Source: Clostridium tunisiense TJ
Lineage (GTDB): Bacteria; Bacillota; Clostridia; Clostridiales; Clostridiaceae
Assembly (NCBI RefSeq): GCF_000300195.1
Contig: NZ_AMQH01000005.1
Location: 124,001 to 188,000, forward strand
Direction of reading: 5' to 3'
DNA: 64,000 nucleotides
Position 1 is the first letter of the stretch, and each line of letters starts with the position of its first letter. The position numbers and the translations under genes were made by a program. The notes under the pieces are model-generated. The model made no database searches. It saw only the letters and a program-made list of their open reading frames with translations, and was not told where the DNA came from. This document shows, one piece after another, positions 21,688 to 31,949 of this stretch.

Positions 21688-21913
21688 ATCTGTAAAAATA
21701 GTTTCTGGCAATTTACATAATACTGAAAGATGAAACCTAACTCACTTATCTCGTAGAAATTAAGGAAAACAAAGTATAAGTTACACTTATTTTGTTAATT
21801 GCATGCTAGAAAGACAAAGATTTAAATAAACAAACAGTAAATTAAACCTATTAATCACAGCTTAATAAATTTAATGTAGTTATAAATGTAATTAATATAT
21901 TTAACATAACTAT

Positions 21914-21947
21914 CCTTTAGGAAATAATATTTCTAAAGGTTTTTTTA
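21914..21947 (+). terminator. Intrinsic terminator
   Basis: CCTTTAG.AAAT pairs with ATTTCTAAAGG and is followed by T7. It lies 230 bp after the YtoI-like gene and probably ends the rapZ operon. The 225 bp between stop and hairpin show no gene. Confidence 0.8.
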
Positions 21948-22060
21948 TTTTAATTATAGGTACAAGATAAAATTATTATATTTAAAAAAATAAGTGTCGA
22001 AAAAAGTAACATAAATTTTAAATTAGTGAAGCTATATAACATTTTATTTTAATTATTGTA

Positions 22061-22070
22061 GTGGTATAAT
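22061..22070 (+). promoter_or_regulatory. Extended -10 promoter element for the nucleotidase gene
   Basis: GTGGTATAAT fits an extended -10 (TGn-TATAAT), 68 bp before the start codon. No good -35 is visible 17 bp upstream, as expected for extended -10 promoters. Confidence 0.5.
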
Positions 22071-22137
22071 TTGTATTACAAGCAAGTGTTTTACAATGTA
22101 GAACTTTGTGAGAATATATGTAATTGGGGGGAAAGTT

Positions 22138-25100
22138 ATGAAACTTTTTAAGTCGAAAAGATATGGTGCATTGTTACTAGCTTTTGCTTTAGTAATTAAT
22201 TTCATATCTCCAGTAAACTTAATAACGGCTTATGCTGAAACGCAAGATACTAAAATTCAAGTTCTTGCAACTTCAGACTTGCACGGCAGATTCTATCCAT
22301 GGGAATATGCCTCAGATGCTGCGATAACTTCAGGTAGTATGACTAAGGTTGCTACTTTAGTAAAGCAGTTAAGAGCGCTAAACTCAAACACAATTCTAGT
22401 AGATAATGGGGACACAATTCAGGACAATTCGTCATATTTATTCCTAAATGAGGATGTGCATCCAATGATGTTAGGAATGAATGAAATGGGTTACGATACA
22501 TTTACCCTTGGAAACCATGAATTTAATTATGGAGTTCCAGCCCTTGAAAAGGTTGTAAAGGGATTAACAACTACAACTATGTTGTGTGGAAATGTATACA
22601 AACCAAGTGGAGAAAGATTAGGACAACCATACAAAATTGTTGAAAAGAATGGTATTAAAATAGCTATTATAGGTATGGTAACTCCACACATTACTAAGTG
22701 GGATGGTCCAAACCTTAAGGACTATGTTGTTAAAAATCCAGTAGAAGAAACTAAAGCTGTAATAAAAGAACTTAAGGATGGAAATAAAGCAGATATATTT
22801 ATAGCTTCAATGCATATGGGAATAGACAGTGAATATGGCAATGGGGATAGTGCAAGGGAAATGGCTCAGGCTAACCCAGAACTTTCTTTAATAATTGCGG
22901 GACATGCTCATTCAAAAATTGTTGGTGAAAAAGTAAATAATGCCTATATAACAGAGCCAGGTAAATCAGGAGAACAATTATCAGTTGCTGAACTAACAGT
23001 TAAACAAGAAGGTGGAAAATATACTGTTACAGCTGCTACATCTAAACTTATGGACACTAAAGATGTTCCAGATGATGAGGCATTAAAAGCAAAGTTTCAA
23101 CCTTACCATGAGAAAGCATTAGTAGATGCTAGACAAGTTATTGGTAAGCTTGAAGGTGGACAACTTGCACCAGCAGAGGAGTTTAATGGAATAACTCAAG
23201 CTCAGGTTCAAGATTCAGCAGTAGTTGATTTAATCTTAAATACACAAATGTATTATGCTAAAAATGTTCCTACGGGCGCTCGTCATGTATCAGGAGCTGC
23301 TATATTTGAACCAGGAGCAAATATAGCAGAAGGTGATATCAAAAAGGCTGATACTTCTAAGGTTTATAAATTTGATAATACATTAATGACTTTAAAAGTT
23401 AATGGTGCTCAATTAAAAAAATATATGGAATGGTCAGCAAGCTACTATAATACTTTCAAACCAGGAGATTTAACAGTTTCCTTCAATGAAAAAGTTAGAA
23501 TTTACAACTATGATATGTTTGGTGGAGTTAAGTATGAAGTTAACATAGCAAAAGAACCAGGTGCTAGAATAGAGAAGTTAACTTATAATGATGGAACAGT
23601 TGTAAAAGATAGTGATGAAATATATTTAACAGTTAATAACTATAGAGCAAATACCACTCTACTTAACTCTGAATCAGGATTATACAAGGGTGAAGGTGTA
23701 CAAGTTGTATATGATTCCTCAGCAGAACCAATTTCAGCAGTTAGGGATTTTATCAAGGATTATATTGTTAAGGTTAAAGGTGGGACTATTACTCCAGTAG
23801 TTGATAACAACTGGAAGGTAACAGGATATACTTTTGACAATGAACTTAGAGAACAAGCTAAAAAACTTGTTGCAGAAGGAAAGTTAACAATACCTAAATC
23901 AACTGATGATAGAACTCCAAACATTAAGAGTTTAACTACTATTGATGTGGTTAAAGCTTTAGGTGGAAAAACAGCTAATTTTATAACATTTAATGACTTC
24001 CACGGAACAGTGGATAGTAAAGCAAGCAGCAAAAATCCGGGAATAGCTAAGTTTGCTGCTGCAGTTAAAAAATACACTGCATTGGAAAATGCTAACAATG
24101 GATATGCTGTTTTATCAGCTGGAGATAGTTACCAAGGAAGTGCTATGTCTAACTTAACTTATGGTTCAGTTATTACAGAAATGCTTAAAGAAATAAGAGT
24201 TGAAGCATCAGCACTAGGAAACCATGAGTTTGATTGGGGAACAAATAAAATAGAAACCTGGGCTAAAGATGGAGGTTTTGATTTCTTAGCTTCAAATATT
24301 TATGATAAGAAAACTGGAAAACCTGCTGAATTTGCAAAACCATATAAAATTATTACTGAAGCAGGAAAGAGAATTGGTTTAATTGGAATTGCAACTCCAG
24401 AAACTGCCTTTAAAACATTAGCAGCTAATGTTGAAAATCTTGAATTTAGAGACCCAATTACTGCTGCAAATGAGTGGGCAACTTATTTAAATAAAACTGA
24501 AAAAGTTGACGCAGTAGTGGTTTTATCTCACCTTGGAACTTTCCAAGATAAAACTACAAAAGTAATCACTGGTGAGGGAGCTGATTTTGCTAAAGCTGTT
24601 AAAGGTGTTGATGCCATAATCACAGCTCATTCACATCAAGTAGTGAATGGAGTAGTAAATGGAATACCTGTTATTCAAGCTGGAAATAATGGTAGAGCTA
24701 TTGGACAAATCTCTTTAGGATTCTTAAATGATAAAGTTTATGGAATTTCAACTTTAGAGGATCTATCTGGAAAAGTTAAAGATTTACCAGAAGACCCAGC
24801 TACAAAAGCTATCTATGACAAATATAATGCAGAGTTAAGTCCAATTCTCAATGAAGTAGTTACAACTTTAGAGAATGACTTAGACCACGATAAAACTGCA
24901 GGACTTACAACTCTTGGACAATTTAATACAAAATTGATGATGGATATTACAGGAGCTCAAATCGGTTTAACTAATGGTGGTGGTATCAGAGCACCATTAG
25001 CAAAAGGTGAATTAACAGTAGGAGATATGTATACAGTATTCCCATTTGATAATACTTTAGTTACAATGGAACTTACAGGAGCAGATCTTAAGAAAAACTT

Positions 25101-26100
25101 AGAACATGGTATAAACCCAAATAATGGAGTAGGTTGGATTCAATACTATGGAATCAAGGTATTTTACGATGAGACTAAACCAGTAGGAGAAAAGATTACA
25201 TCTATCAGATTAATGGATGGAACTAAGATAGAAGCAGATAAGTACTATAAAATAGTTACTAATGACTTCATGGCAACTAATGGAGATGGATATAACTTCT
25301 CAGGAAACAAGAACCTCGCTGATACAAATATTGTAATGAGAGATGCAATGATTAAAGAACTTAAGAAGTCTAAATCAGTTGCTTTCGAGAAACAAGACTT
25401 ACTAGTTAAAGGAGAAGACACAACTGTAGATGAAACTCCAGTTGAAGTTCCAACTATAGATAATGATACAGCTACAATAGTAAACAATATTAAAGATAAT
25501 AATATAACTAAAATAATTGTAGATGCATCTAAGGATACTACAGTGGATAAAGAAGTTTTCGAAGCTTTAAAAGGAACAGACAAGGTTGTTACCTTTAAGG
25601 CTGGAAATGTAACCTGGACCTTTAATGGTAAGGATATAACTAAGGTTATGGATATAGATTTATCATTAAAAACTGTAGACGACTCACTAAAATCAAAAAT
25701 TAATACTGTTGTTGAAGATATGTTAGATGCTAAAGTTCCAGTATTTATGCTTTCATTTAAGCATGATGGAGAGCTTCCAGGAAAGGCTGAAATAAAAGTA
25801 TTTATGGGAACTGAGTGGGCTAATAAAACAGTAACTTTCTTTAGATACTTCCCTGAAAAAGGAACTTATGAAAAGGTTCAAACAGATGTTAATGTTGATA
25901 AAGATGGTTACGCAGTAATAACTTTAGATCACTGTAGCGATTACTTTGCTCTTGAGCAAACAATAGCAGTTTCTAAGTTACCTCAAGCAGGTTCTGTAGC
26001 AGGAACAAATAGCTTTATTTCAATGGGATTCTTAGTTGCTATAATGGGTGCAGCAATGTATATTGCAACAAGAAGAAAAGAAGAAGAGCAAGCTGCTTAA
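22138..26100 (+). CDS. Very large cell-wall-anchored bifunctional 2',3'-cyclic nucleotidase / 5'-nucleotidase (YfkN-like)
   Basis: A 1320-residue exported protein with a signal peptide (about 1-36), two complete metallophosphoesterase-plus-5'-nucleotidase modules and a wall-sorting tail. Module 1 shows SDLHGRFYPWEY, DNGDTIQ, GNHEFNYG and AGHAHS (about 45-265); module 2 shows FNDFHG, SAGDSYQGS, GNHEFDWG and THSHQ-type motifs (about 620-850) followed by TNGGGIRAPL and ATNGDGYNF. The end has LPQAG, a hydrophobic stretch and RRKEEE, a sortase signal with Ala at the Thr position. The double-module layout and wall anchoring match Bacillus YfkN, which releases phosphate and nucleosides from extracellular nucleotides. 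Start is the ATG after GGGGGGAAAG; an upstream GTG lacks such a site. A sortase gene lies 290 bp downstream. Confidence 0.92.
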   Translation: MKLFKSKRYGALLLAFALVINFISPVNLITAYAETQDTKIQVLATSDLHGRFYPWEYASDAAITSGSMTKVATLVKQLRALNSNTILVDNGDTIQDNSSYLFLNEDVHPMMLGMNEMGYDTFTLGNHEFNYGVPALEKVVKGLTTTTMLCGNVYKPSGERLGQPYKIVEKNGIKIAIIGMVTPHITKWDGPNLKDYVVKNPVEETKAVIKELKDGNKADIFIASMHMGIDSEYGNGDSAREMAQANPELSLIIAGHAHSKIVGEKVNNAYITEPGKSGEQLSVAELTVKQEGGKYTVTAATSKLMDTKDVPDDEALKAKFQPYHEKALVDARQVIGKLEGGQLAPAEEFNGITQAQVQDSAVVDLILNTQMYYAKNVPTGARHVSGAAIFEPGANIAEGDIKKADTSKVYKFDNTLMTLKVNGAQLKKYMEWSASYYNTFKPGDLTVSFNEKVRIYNYDMFGGVKYEVNIAKEPGARIEKLTYNDGTVVKDSDEIYLTVNNYRANTTLLNSESGLYKGEGVQVVYDSSAEPISAVRDFIKDYIVKVKGGTITPVVDNNWKVTGYTFDNELREQAKKLVAEGKLTIPKSTDDRTPNIKSLTTIDVVKALGGKTANFITFNDFHGTVDSKASSKNPGIAKFAAAVKKYTALENANNGYAVLSAGDSYQGSAMSNLTYGSVITEMLKEIRVEASALGNHEFDWGTNKIETWAKDGGFDFLASNIYDKKTGKPAEFAKPYKIITEAGKRIGLIGIATPETAFKTLAANVENLEFRDPITAANEWATYLNKTEKVDAVVVLSHLGTFQDKTTKVITGEGADFAKAVKGVDAIITAHSHQVVNGVVNGIPVIQAGNNGRAIGQISLGFLNDKVYGISTLEDLSGKVKDLPEDPATKAIYDKYNAELSPILNEVVTTLENDLDHDKTAGLTTLGQFNTKLMMDITGAQIGLTNGGGIRAPLAKGELTVGDMYTVFPFDNTLVTMELTGADLKKNLEHGINPNNGVGWIQYYGIKVFYDETKPVGEKITSIRLMDGTKIEADKYYKIVTNDFMATNGDGYNFSGNKNLADTNIVMRDAMIKELKKSKSVAFEKQDLLVKGEDTTVDETPVEVPTIDNDTATIVNNIKDNNITKIIVDASKDTTVDKEVFEALKGTDKVVTFKAGNVTWTFNGKDITKVMDIDLSLKTVDDSLKSKINTVVEDMLDAKVPVFMLSFKHDGELPGKAEIKVFMGTEWANKTVTFFRYFPEKGTYEKVQTDVNVDKDGYAVITLDHCSDYFALEQTIAVSKLPQAGSVAGTNSFISMGFLVAIMGAAMYIATRRKEEEQAA

Positions 26101-26126
26101 TAGTAAGATTATTAAGTGAGTTAGAG

Positions 26127-26155
26127 AGGAGTGTCTATGTGGCACTCCTTTTTTG
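26127..26155 (+). terminator. Intrinsic terminator after the nucleotidase gene
   Basis: AGGAGTG pairs with CACTCCT and is followed by T6-7. It separates transcription of the nucleotidase from the sortase gene. Confidence 0.8.
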
Positions 26156-26196
26156 TGGTATTATAATAGAGGAAACATAGTAATAAATTAGGGGAA

Positions 26197-26376
26197 TTAA
26201 GGCATATGAAAATAAATAACAAGTCAAAGATGTGAAGGATATTTTGAGTTCACAAGCAAGCTTATGCAGACAAGGAGAGAGGTTCCTTATATAGTAGAGC
26301 TATCTAAGGGTTATCTTGACGAAGTATAACTCAAAATAGACGAGGATACTGACTTAGCTATTTTTGAAATGCCTAA
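26197..26376. repeat. MITE-like element, copy 2, abutting the sortase start
   Basis: Left end AAGGCATATGAAAATAAATA and right end TAGCTATTTTTGAAATGCCT are imperfect inverted repeats. The ends and the block TAGTAGAGCTATCTAAGGGTT match copy 1 at 15427-15590, while about 50 central bases differ and are some 17 bp longer. The right tip lies in front of the sortase ribosome binding site and supplies a spurious in-frame ATG at 26369. Confidence 0.65.
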
Positions 26377-26389
26377 AGGGGGGGATACC

Positions 26390-26995
26390 TTGAAAAATAA
26401 GATATTTCGAATCGTGGGGATTTTTTTATTAGTTGTGGGTTTAGGGTCAATAAGTTATGGATTATTTAACAAATGGAAAACTTCAAAAGTACAGGATAAT
26501 TTGATTAAGGACTTCGAAACAGTAATGAAGAATATGGAAGAGGGAAAAATTGCTGCTCCTGAAGAAAAAGCTACCACTGTGGAAGGGGCTAGTGCTAATA
26601 AGGTGAACATTACACCTATTGCACTTCTGGAAATTCCTAAAATAAATCTAAAGGTGGCCGTGGCAGAAGGGACTAAGGACGAGATAATTAGTCAGGCAGT
26701 TGGTCACTTTAAAGGCACAGCAAAACCAGGAGAAATCGGGAATTTTGCATTAGTTGGCCATAGGAATTTTACTACAGGAGAGTTCTTTCTAAAAATTGAT
26801 AAACTAAAGCCTGGAGATGATATAATAGTAACCACTCTTGACAAGACTTATACATATAAGGTTACTGGACAAGAGACTGTAAATCCAGAAGAAGTTCATG
26901 TGTTAAATCCTACAAAAACTCCAACCATTACGCTAGTAACTTGTAGCTTAAGTGGCAAACAAAGATTAATTGTCAAAGGGGAATTAGCTCAATAG
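26390..26995 (+). CDS. Class D-type sortase
   Basis: Sortases cut surface proteins at an LPxTG-like motif and attach them to the wall. The 201-residue product has an N-terminal membrane helix (about 5-25), the catalytic His in VGHRNF (about 126) and the catalytic Cys in TLVTCSLSG (about 189), with the family Arg in KQRLIVKG seven residues on. The short spacing and TLVTC motif fit class D. The TTG at 26390 is preferred because AAAGGGGGGG lies 6 bp before it; the ATG at 26369 belongs to the inserted repeat. The nucleotidase upstream, ending LPQAG, is its probable substrate. Confidence 0.88.
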   Translation: MKNKIFRIVGIFLLVVGLGSISYGLFNKWKTSKVQDNLIKDFETVMKNMEEGKIAAPEEKATTVEGASANKVNITPIALLEIPKINLKVAVAEGTKDEIISQAVGHFKGTAKPGEIGNFALVGHRNFTTGEFFLKIDKLKPGDDIIVTTLDKTYTYKVTGQETVNPEEVHVLNPTKTPTITLVTCSLSGKQRLIVKGELAQ

Positions 26996-27011
26996 GAGGT
27001 GATTCAGTAAA

Positions 27012-30000
27012 ATGGAAAAAACTATAGAAGAAAAACAGAGTCCTGGTAACTTTGTACATCTACATGTTCACACAGAATATAGCTTATTAGATGGATCAGG
27101 TAAGATATCAAAGCTAATTAAGAAAACCAAGGAACTTGGAATGAAGAGTATTGCAATTACAGATCATGGTACTATGTATGGAGCAGTAGATTTTTATAAG
27201 GCAGCTATAGAAGAAGGTATTAAGCCAATTATAGGATGTGAAATATACGTGGCTGGAAAGTCTAGGCATATTAAGCAACCTGACTTAGATAATGAAACCT
27301 ATCACTTAGTATTGCTAGTCCAGAATAAAAAGGGCTATGAAAACTTGATGAAAATTGTTTCAACAGCTTCAATTGAAGGTTTTTATTATAAACCTAGGGT
27401 AGACCATGAGTTCTTAAAAGCTCATAGTGAGGGCCTTATTGCAACTAGTGCCTGTCTTGGAGGAGAAGTTCAATCAAATTTACTGAAGGGCAATAAGGAA
27501 AAAGCTAAGAAACTTGCATTAATGTATAAGGAAATCTTTGATGGAGAGTTTTATTTAGAACTTCAGTATCATGGAATGTCAGAGCAACTACAAGTAAACG
27601 GACTTATAATTCAGCTGGCTAAAGAATGTGATATACCTGTTATTTGTACCAATGATGTTCATTATATAAATAAGAAGGATAGTCACTCACATGAAATATT
27701 GTTATGTATTCAAACAGGAAAAACCATGGAAGATGAGAAAAGGATGAAATACCCTTCTGATGAATTTTATCTAAAATCACCAGAAGAAATGGAGAAAATC
27801 TTTTCTTATGTTCCTGAAGCTTTAGAAAATACAGTGAAGATTGCAGAAAAGTGTAATTTTGATTACGAATTTCATGTATCTAAGCTACCAAAGTTTCCAC
27901 TGCCTGAGGGGGTAGATCCCTATGATTACCTTAGGGAGACTTGTTACAGGGGACTTATTGAAAGATATGACTGCTTTAAAGAACTAAGAGAAAAAGATTT
28001 AGATTTCAATAGGATTAATACTCTTTGTGATGAGGAGTGTAATGTAAAAGAAATTTGTGACAGGCTAGAATATGAGCTTAATATCATAAAACAAATGGGT
28101 TATGTAGACTACTTTTTAATTGTTTGGGATTTCATAAGGTTTGCAAATGAAAATGGAATTCCCACAGGACCAGGAAGAGGTTCAGCAGCAGGATCGGTAG
28201 TTGCATACACCTTGGGAATAACTAAGATAGATTCAATAAAATACAGCTTACTCTTTGAGAGATTTCTAAATCCTGAAAGAATAAGTATGCCGGACATAGA
28301 TTCGGATTTCTGCTACGAAAGAAGACAAGAAATTATTGACTACGTAGTTGATAAGTATGGAGTAAATAATGTATCACAAATAATAACCTTTGGAACCATG
28401 GCAGCTAGAGCTTGTATTAGAGATGTGGGAAGAGCTATGAACTATCCATATTCGGAAGTTGATAGAATAGCTAAAATGATTCCTACAGTTCTGGGAATTA
28501 CCATAGATAAGGCTTTGGATATGAATCCAGAGTTAAAGGCAGCATATGATGATGATGAAAGAGTTAAGGAACTAATAGATGTAGCTAGAGACTTAGAGGG
28601 GTTGCCTCGTCATAGTTCTACCCACGCAGCAGGAGTTGTTATAGCTTCAAACCCATTAGTTGAATATGTTCCACTTCAGAAAAATGAAGATATGATTGTA
28701 ACTCAATTTACTATGGGAACGCTAGAAGAACTTGGGCTTTTAAAGATGGATTTCCTTGGACTTCGTACTTTAACAGTTATGCAAGATACTATTAAAAATA
28801 TAGAAGATAATCTGGGAATTCACATTGACCTTGATAAAATAGACTTTGAAGATGAAAAAGTCTACAGAATGATTGGAGAAGGGAAAACCGTTGGGGTATT
28901 CCAGTTAGAATCTGCTGGAATGACTTCCTTCATGAAGGAATTAAGACCAGACAATCTAGAGGATATAATTGCGGGAATAAGTCTTTACAGACCAGGTCCT
29001 ATGGCAGAAATTCCAAGATATGTTGAAAGTAAAAATAACCCAGATAAGGTTCAATATATTACACCAGAACTTGAACCAATTCTAGGGGTGACCTATGGGG
29101 TAATGGTTTACCAAGAGCAAGTTATGCAAATCGTAAGAGATTTAGCAGGATACTCCTTAGGACGTTCAGACTTAGTAAGACGTGCAATGTCTAAGAAGAA
29201 GCATAAAGTTATGGAAGAAGAAAGACGTAACTTTATTTATGGAATAGTTGATGAAACTGGAAATGTAGAAGTTCCAGGATGTTTGAGAAATGGCATAAGC
29301 GAAGAGGCAGCAAATAAGATATTTGACCAGATGATGGACTTCGCCTCATATGCTTTTAACAAGAGCCATGCAGCAGCCTACGCAGTTGTAGGCTATCAAA
29401 CAGCGTATTTAATGTGTTATTACCCCGCAGAGTACATTGCAGCAATGCTTAATAGTATAATGGGTACCAATGAAAAAGTTGCTTATTATATAAGATTTGC
29501 TGAGCAGTTAGGAATTCAAGTGCTGCCTCCAGATATTAATGAAAGTAACTCAGGCTTTACAGTAAAGGGGAATACCATTAGATTTGGACTTTCTGCAATA
29601 AAAAATGTAGGAGTGCCAGTTATTAATTCTATTGTAAGAGATAGAGTGAAGAAAGGTAATTTTAAAAACTTCAATGACTTTTGTAATAAAATTGATACCT
29701 CTGCAGTTAATAAGAGAGCTGTGGAAAGTTTAATAAAAGCAGGAGCCTTTGATTCTTTAGGAGTTTATCGTTCAAAACTCATGGCAGTGTTCGAGAAGCT
29801 TTTAGATGGTGTAGCCAATGAAAGAAAGAGAAACATTGCAGGTCAAATAAACTTATTTGGAGATTTAACTGAAGAAGAGACTAGTATTCAAATACAATAT
29901 CCTAATATTGAAGAGTTTAATAAAAAGTATCTTTTAGCCATGGAGAAGGAAATGACAGGAATATATCTTTCAGGTCATCCCTTAGACGATTATGAAAAGT

Positions 30001-30587
30001 CCCTAAAAATCCTTACAAGTCATAAGGTTTCAGATATTATTGTAAGTGATGTGTTAGAAGAGGGAGTAACGGTTGGAGAAGAGATTCCTAACATAAAGGA
30101 TGGAACTAAGGTGATTTTAGGAGGATTAATTTCTTCAGTTACAAGAAAGATTACTAAAAACAATGCTATGATGGCATTCCTAACTCTAGAGGATTTGTTT
30201 GGAACTATTGAAGTTATTGTGTTCCCTAAAACCTATGACAATTACAGAAATTTAATTAATGAAGATGAAATGGTTATAATAAATGGAAGGGTTAGTGTGA
30301 GAGAAGAGGAACAAACAAAAGTACTCTGTGAAGAAATATCTCCACTTATCAATGTGAGCAATGAGAAGATTTTTATTTTAATTAAAGACAAATCAATGCT
30401 TAATCCATCCATGAAGGAGATAAAAATAACCTTTAAGGACAACTTGGGAGCAACTCCAGTATACCTTTGCACTGCTAATGATAGAAAGAGATATCTACTA
30501 GATAGGCAGGCTTGGTTAAAAAATGATTTTGACACCATCTCCATATTGAAAGATATGTTTGGAGATAGTAATGTAAAAATAATGTAA
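27012..30587 (+). CDS. dnaE: DNA polymerase III alpha subunit
   Basis: A C-family replicative polymerase of 1191 residues. Seen in order: PHP domain (HLHVHTEYSLLDG near 15), palm and catalytic aspartates in MPDIDSDF (about 430), GPGRGSAAGS near 390, the beta-clamp and fingers region with NKSHAAAYA near 785, tandem HhH region, and a C-terminal OB-fold (VILGGLISSVTRK near 1035). This layout is the DnaE type, not PolC, so exonuclease activity comes from elsewhere. AGGAGGTG precedes the ATG, 16 bp after the sortase stop, so both may share a transcript. dnaE-pfkA-pyk is a common Firmicute order. Confidence 0.97.
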   Translation: MEKTIEEKQSPGNFVHLHVHTEYSLLDGSGKISKLIKKTKELGMKSIAITDHGTMYGAVDFYKAAIEEGIKPIIGCEIYVAGKSRHIKQPDLDNETYHLVLLVQNKKGYENLMKIVSTASIEGFYYKPRVDHEFLKAHSEGLIATSACLGGEVQSNLLKGNKEKAKKLALMYKEIFDGEFYLELQYHGMSEQLQVNGLIIQLAKECDIPVICTNDVHYINKKDSHSHEILLCIQTGKTMEDEKRMKYPSDEFYLKSPEEMEKIFSYVPEALENTVKIAEKCNFDYEFHVSKLPKFPLPEGVDPYDYLRETCYRGLIERYDCFKELREKDLDFNRINTLCDEECNVKEICDRLEYELNIIKQMGYVDYFLIVWDFIRFANENGIPTGPGRGSAAGSVVAYTLGITKIDSIKYSLLFERFLNPERISMPDIDSDFCYERRQEIIDYVVDKYGVNNVSQIITFGTMAARACIRDVGRAMNYPYSEVDRIAKMIPTVLGITIDKALDMNPELKAAYDDDERVKELIDVARDLEGLPRHSSTHAAGVVIASNPLVEYVPLQKNEDMIVTQFTMGTLEELGLLKMDFLGLRTLTVMQDTIKNIEDNLGIHIDLDKIDFEDEKVYRMIGEGKTVGVFQLESAGMTSFMKELRPDNLEDIIAGISLYRPGPMAEIPRYVESKNNPDKVQYITPELEPILGVTYGVMVYQEQVMQIVRDLAGYSLGRSDLVRRAMSKKKHKVMEEERRNFIYGIVDETGNVEVPGCLRNGISEEAANKIFDQMMDFASYAFNKSHAAAYAVVGYQTAYLMCYYPAEYIAAMLNSIMGTNEKVAYYIRFAEQLGIQVLPPDINESNSGFTVKGNTIRFGLSAIKNVGVPVINSIVRDRVKKGNFKNFNDFCNKIDTSAVNKRAVESLIKAGAFDSLGVYRSKLMAVFEKLLDGVANERKRNIAGQINLFGDLTEEETSIQIQYPNIEEFNKKYLLAMEKEMTGIYLSGHPLDDYEKSLKILTSHKVSDIIVSDVLEEGVTVGEEIPNIKDGTKVILGGLISSVTRKITKNNAMMAFLTLEDLFGTIEVIVFPKTYDNYRNLINEDEMVIINGRVSVREEEQTKVLCEEISPLINVSNEKIFILIKDKSMLNPSMKEIKITFKDNLGATPVYLCTANDRKRYLLDRQAWLKNDFDTISILKDMFGDSNVKIM

Positions 30588-30592
30588 GAAGT

Positions 30593-30630
30593 ACCTTCAA
30601 GGTTTCTATTCCCTTGAAGGTGCTTTTTCT
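30593..30630 (+). terminator. Intrinsic terminator after dnaE
   Basis: ACCTTCAAGG pairs with CCTTGAAGGT, then CTTTTTCT. The rest of the 310-bp gap to pfkA holds the regulatory sites listed next and no gene. Confidence 0.85.
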
Positions 30631-30744
30631 ATGAAAAAACATAACTGGATTTTACACTAACTTAAAAATTAAAAATCAAATTATTTATGGAAATTGAATT
30701 ATTATCAGTGGATAAGGAAATTCTATAAATAGCTATGAAAACTA

Positions 30745-30809
30745 TGGAAACAGTTACATTTAGATAATAAAAAAAGTGGAAACCATTACATGAAGATTTA
30801 TGTTAAAAT
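30745..30809 (+). promoter_or_regulatory. Two tandem cre-like sites and an extended -10 upstream of pfkA
   Basis: TGGAAACAGTTACA (30745-30758) and TGGAAACCATTACA (30777-30790) resemble the CcpA cre consensus TGnAAnCGnTnnCA, with the central CG altered, and are exactly 32 bp (three helical turns) apart. TGTTAAAAT at 30801-30809 is a plausible extended -10. Their position upstream of the promoter would fit activation of glycolytic genes by CcpA; this is inference. Confidence 0.4.
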
Positions 30810-30897
30810 GGGTTTAATTTTTAGATAAATACGTTGATATTATTACAGGTAAATATTAGAATTAATATATAGTATGAATTTTAAAGGGGGCATAACA

Positions 30898-31857
30898 ATG
30901 AAGACTATAGCAGTTTTAACAAGTGGTGGAGATTCTCCAGCAATGAATGCAGCAATTAGAGCAGTAGTAAGAATGGGCAATGATAGAGGACTTAGAGTTC
31001 TTGGAGTACATAGAGGATATAATGGCCTTATCAATGGGGAAGTAGAAGAAATGGGCAGAAGTTCTGTTTCAGATATTATCCACAGAGGAGGAACTATTCT
31101 TAGAACTGCTCGTAGTGAAGAATTTAAGACCCCTCAAGGAAGAGAAAAAGCATTAAATGTAATAAAAGTTTTAAAAATAGATGGAGTAGTAGTTATAGGT
31201 GGAGATGGTTCCTTCAGAGGAGCCCAGCTTTTATCAGAACTTGGAGTACCTACAGTTGGAATACCAGGAACCATAGATAATGATCTTGCTTATACTGATT
31301 ATACTGTAGGCTTTGATACTGCTCTTAATACAGCTTTAGATGCTATAAATAAAATCAGAGATACTTCAAGCTCCCATGAAAGAGTTAGTGTTATAGAGGT
31401 AATGGGAAGAAATTGTGGAGATTTAGCGCTATTTGCAGGCATTGCAGGAGGAGCTGAAAATGTAATTGTTCCTGAAAAAGAGTTTAGCTTTGAAGACATA
31501 TGTAGAAGTATTTTTCAAGGAAAGAGCAGAGGAAAATTACACAATATAATAATTTTAGCTGAGGGTGTGGGCGGTGCACATAAACTAGTTAAAAAGATTG
31601 AAGAGGTAACAGGGATTGAAAGTAGAGCTACAGTGCTTGGATATATACAAAGAGGCGGAATACCAAGTGCTTTTGATAGAATTCTTGCTTCTCGATTAGG
31701 AGCAAAAGCAGTAGAAGTACTACTAGAAGGGAAATCTTCAAGAGTGGTTGGCACTAAAAATGGCGAAATCATAGATATGGATATTACAGAAGCTCTAGCT
31801 ATAGAAAAACATTTCAACCAAGAATTATATGATATATCCATAGCTTTATCTAATTAA
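30898..31857 (+). CDS. pfkA: 6-phosphofructokinase
   Basis: ATP-dependent phosphofructokinase, the committed step of glycolysis, forming fructose 1,6-bisphosphate. At 319 residues from the ATG at 30898 it has exactly the usual bacterial length; an earlier ATG at 30874 would add eight residues before the AAAGGGGG site. ATP-binding [12 protein letters not shown] at residues 8-19 and GGDGSFRGA near 101, the catalytic PGTIDNDL near 124 and the substrate loop GRNCGDLA near 170 are all visible. pyk follows after 92 bp, so the two irreversible glycolytic enzymes are probably co-regulated. Confidence 0.98.
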   Translation: MKTIAVLTSGGDSPAMNAAIRAVVRMGNDRGLRVLGVHRGYNGLINGEVEEMGRSSVSDIIHRGGTILRTARSEEFKTPQGREKALNVIKVLKIDGVVVIGGDGSFRGAQLLSELGVPTVGIPGTIDNDLAYTDYTVGFDTALNTALDAINKIRDTSSSHERVSVIEVMGRNCGDLALFAGIAGGAENVIVPEKEFSFEDICRSIFQGKSRGKLHNIIILAEGVGGAHKLVKKIEEVTGIESRATVLGYIQRGGIPSAFDRILASRLGAKAVEVLLEGKSSRVVGTKNGEIIDMDITEALAIEKHFNQELYDISIALSN

Positions 31858-31949
31858 AATTAAAGCAATTTAGATTGAACTAAGATTTGAATTCTTATAA
31901 TTAAATTTATAATTTATCACAAGTATAATAGATACCTAGGAGGAAATTT

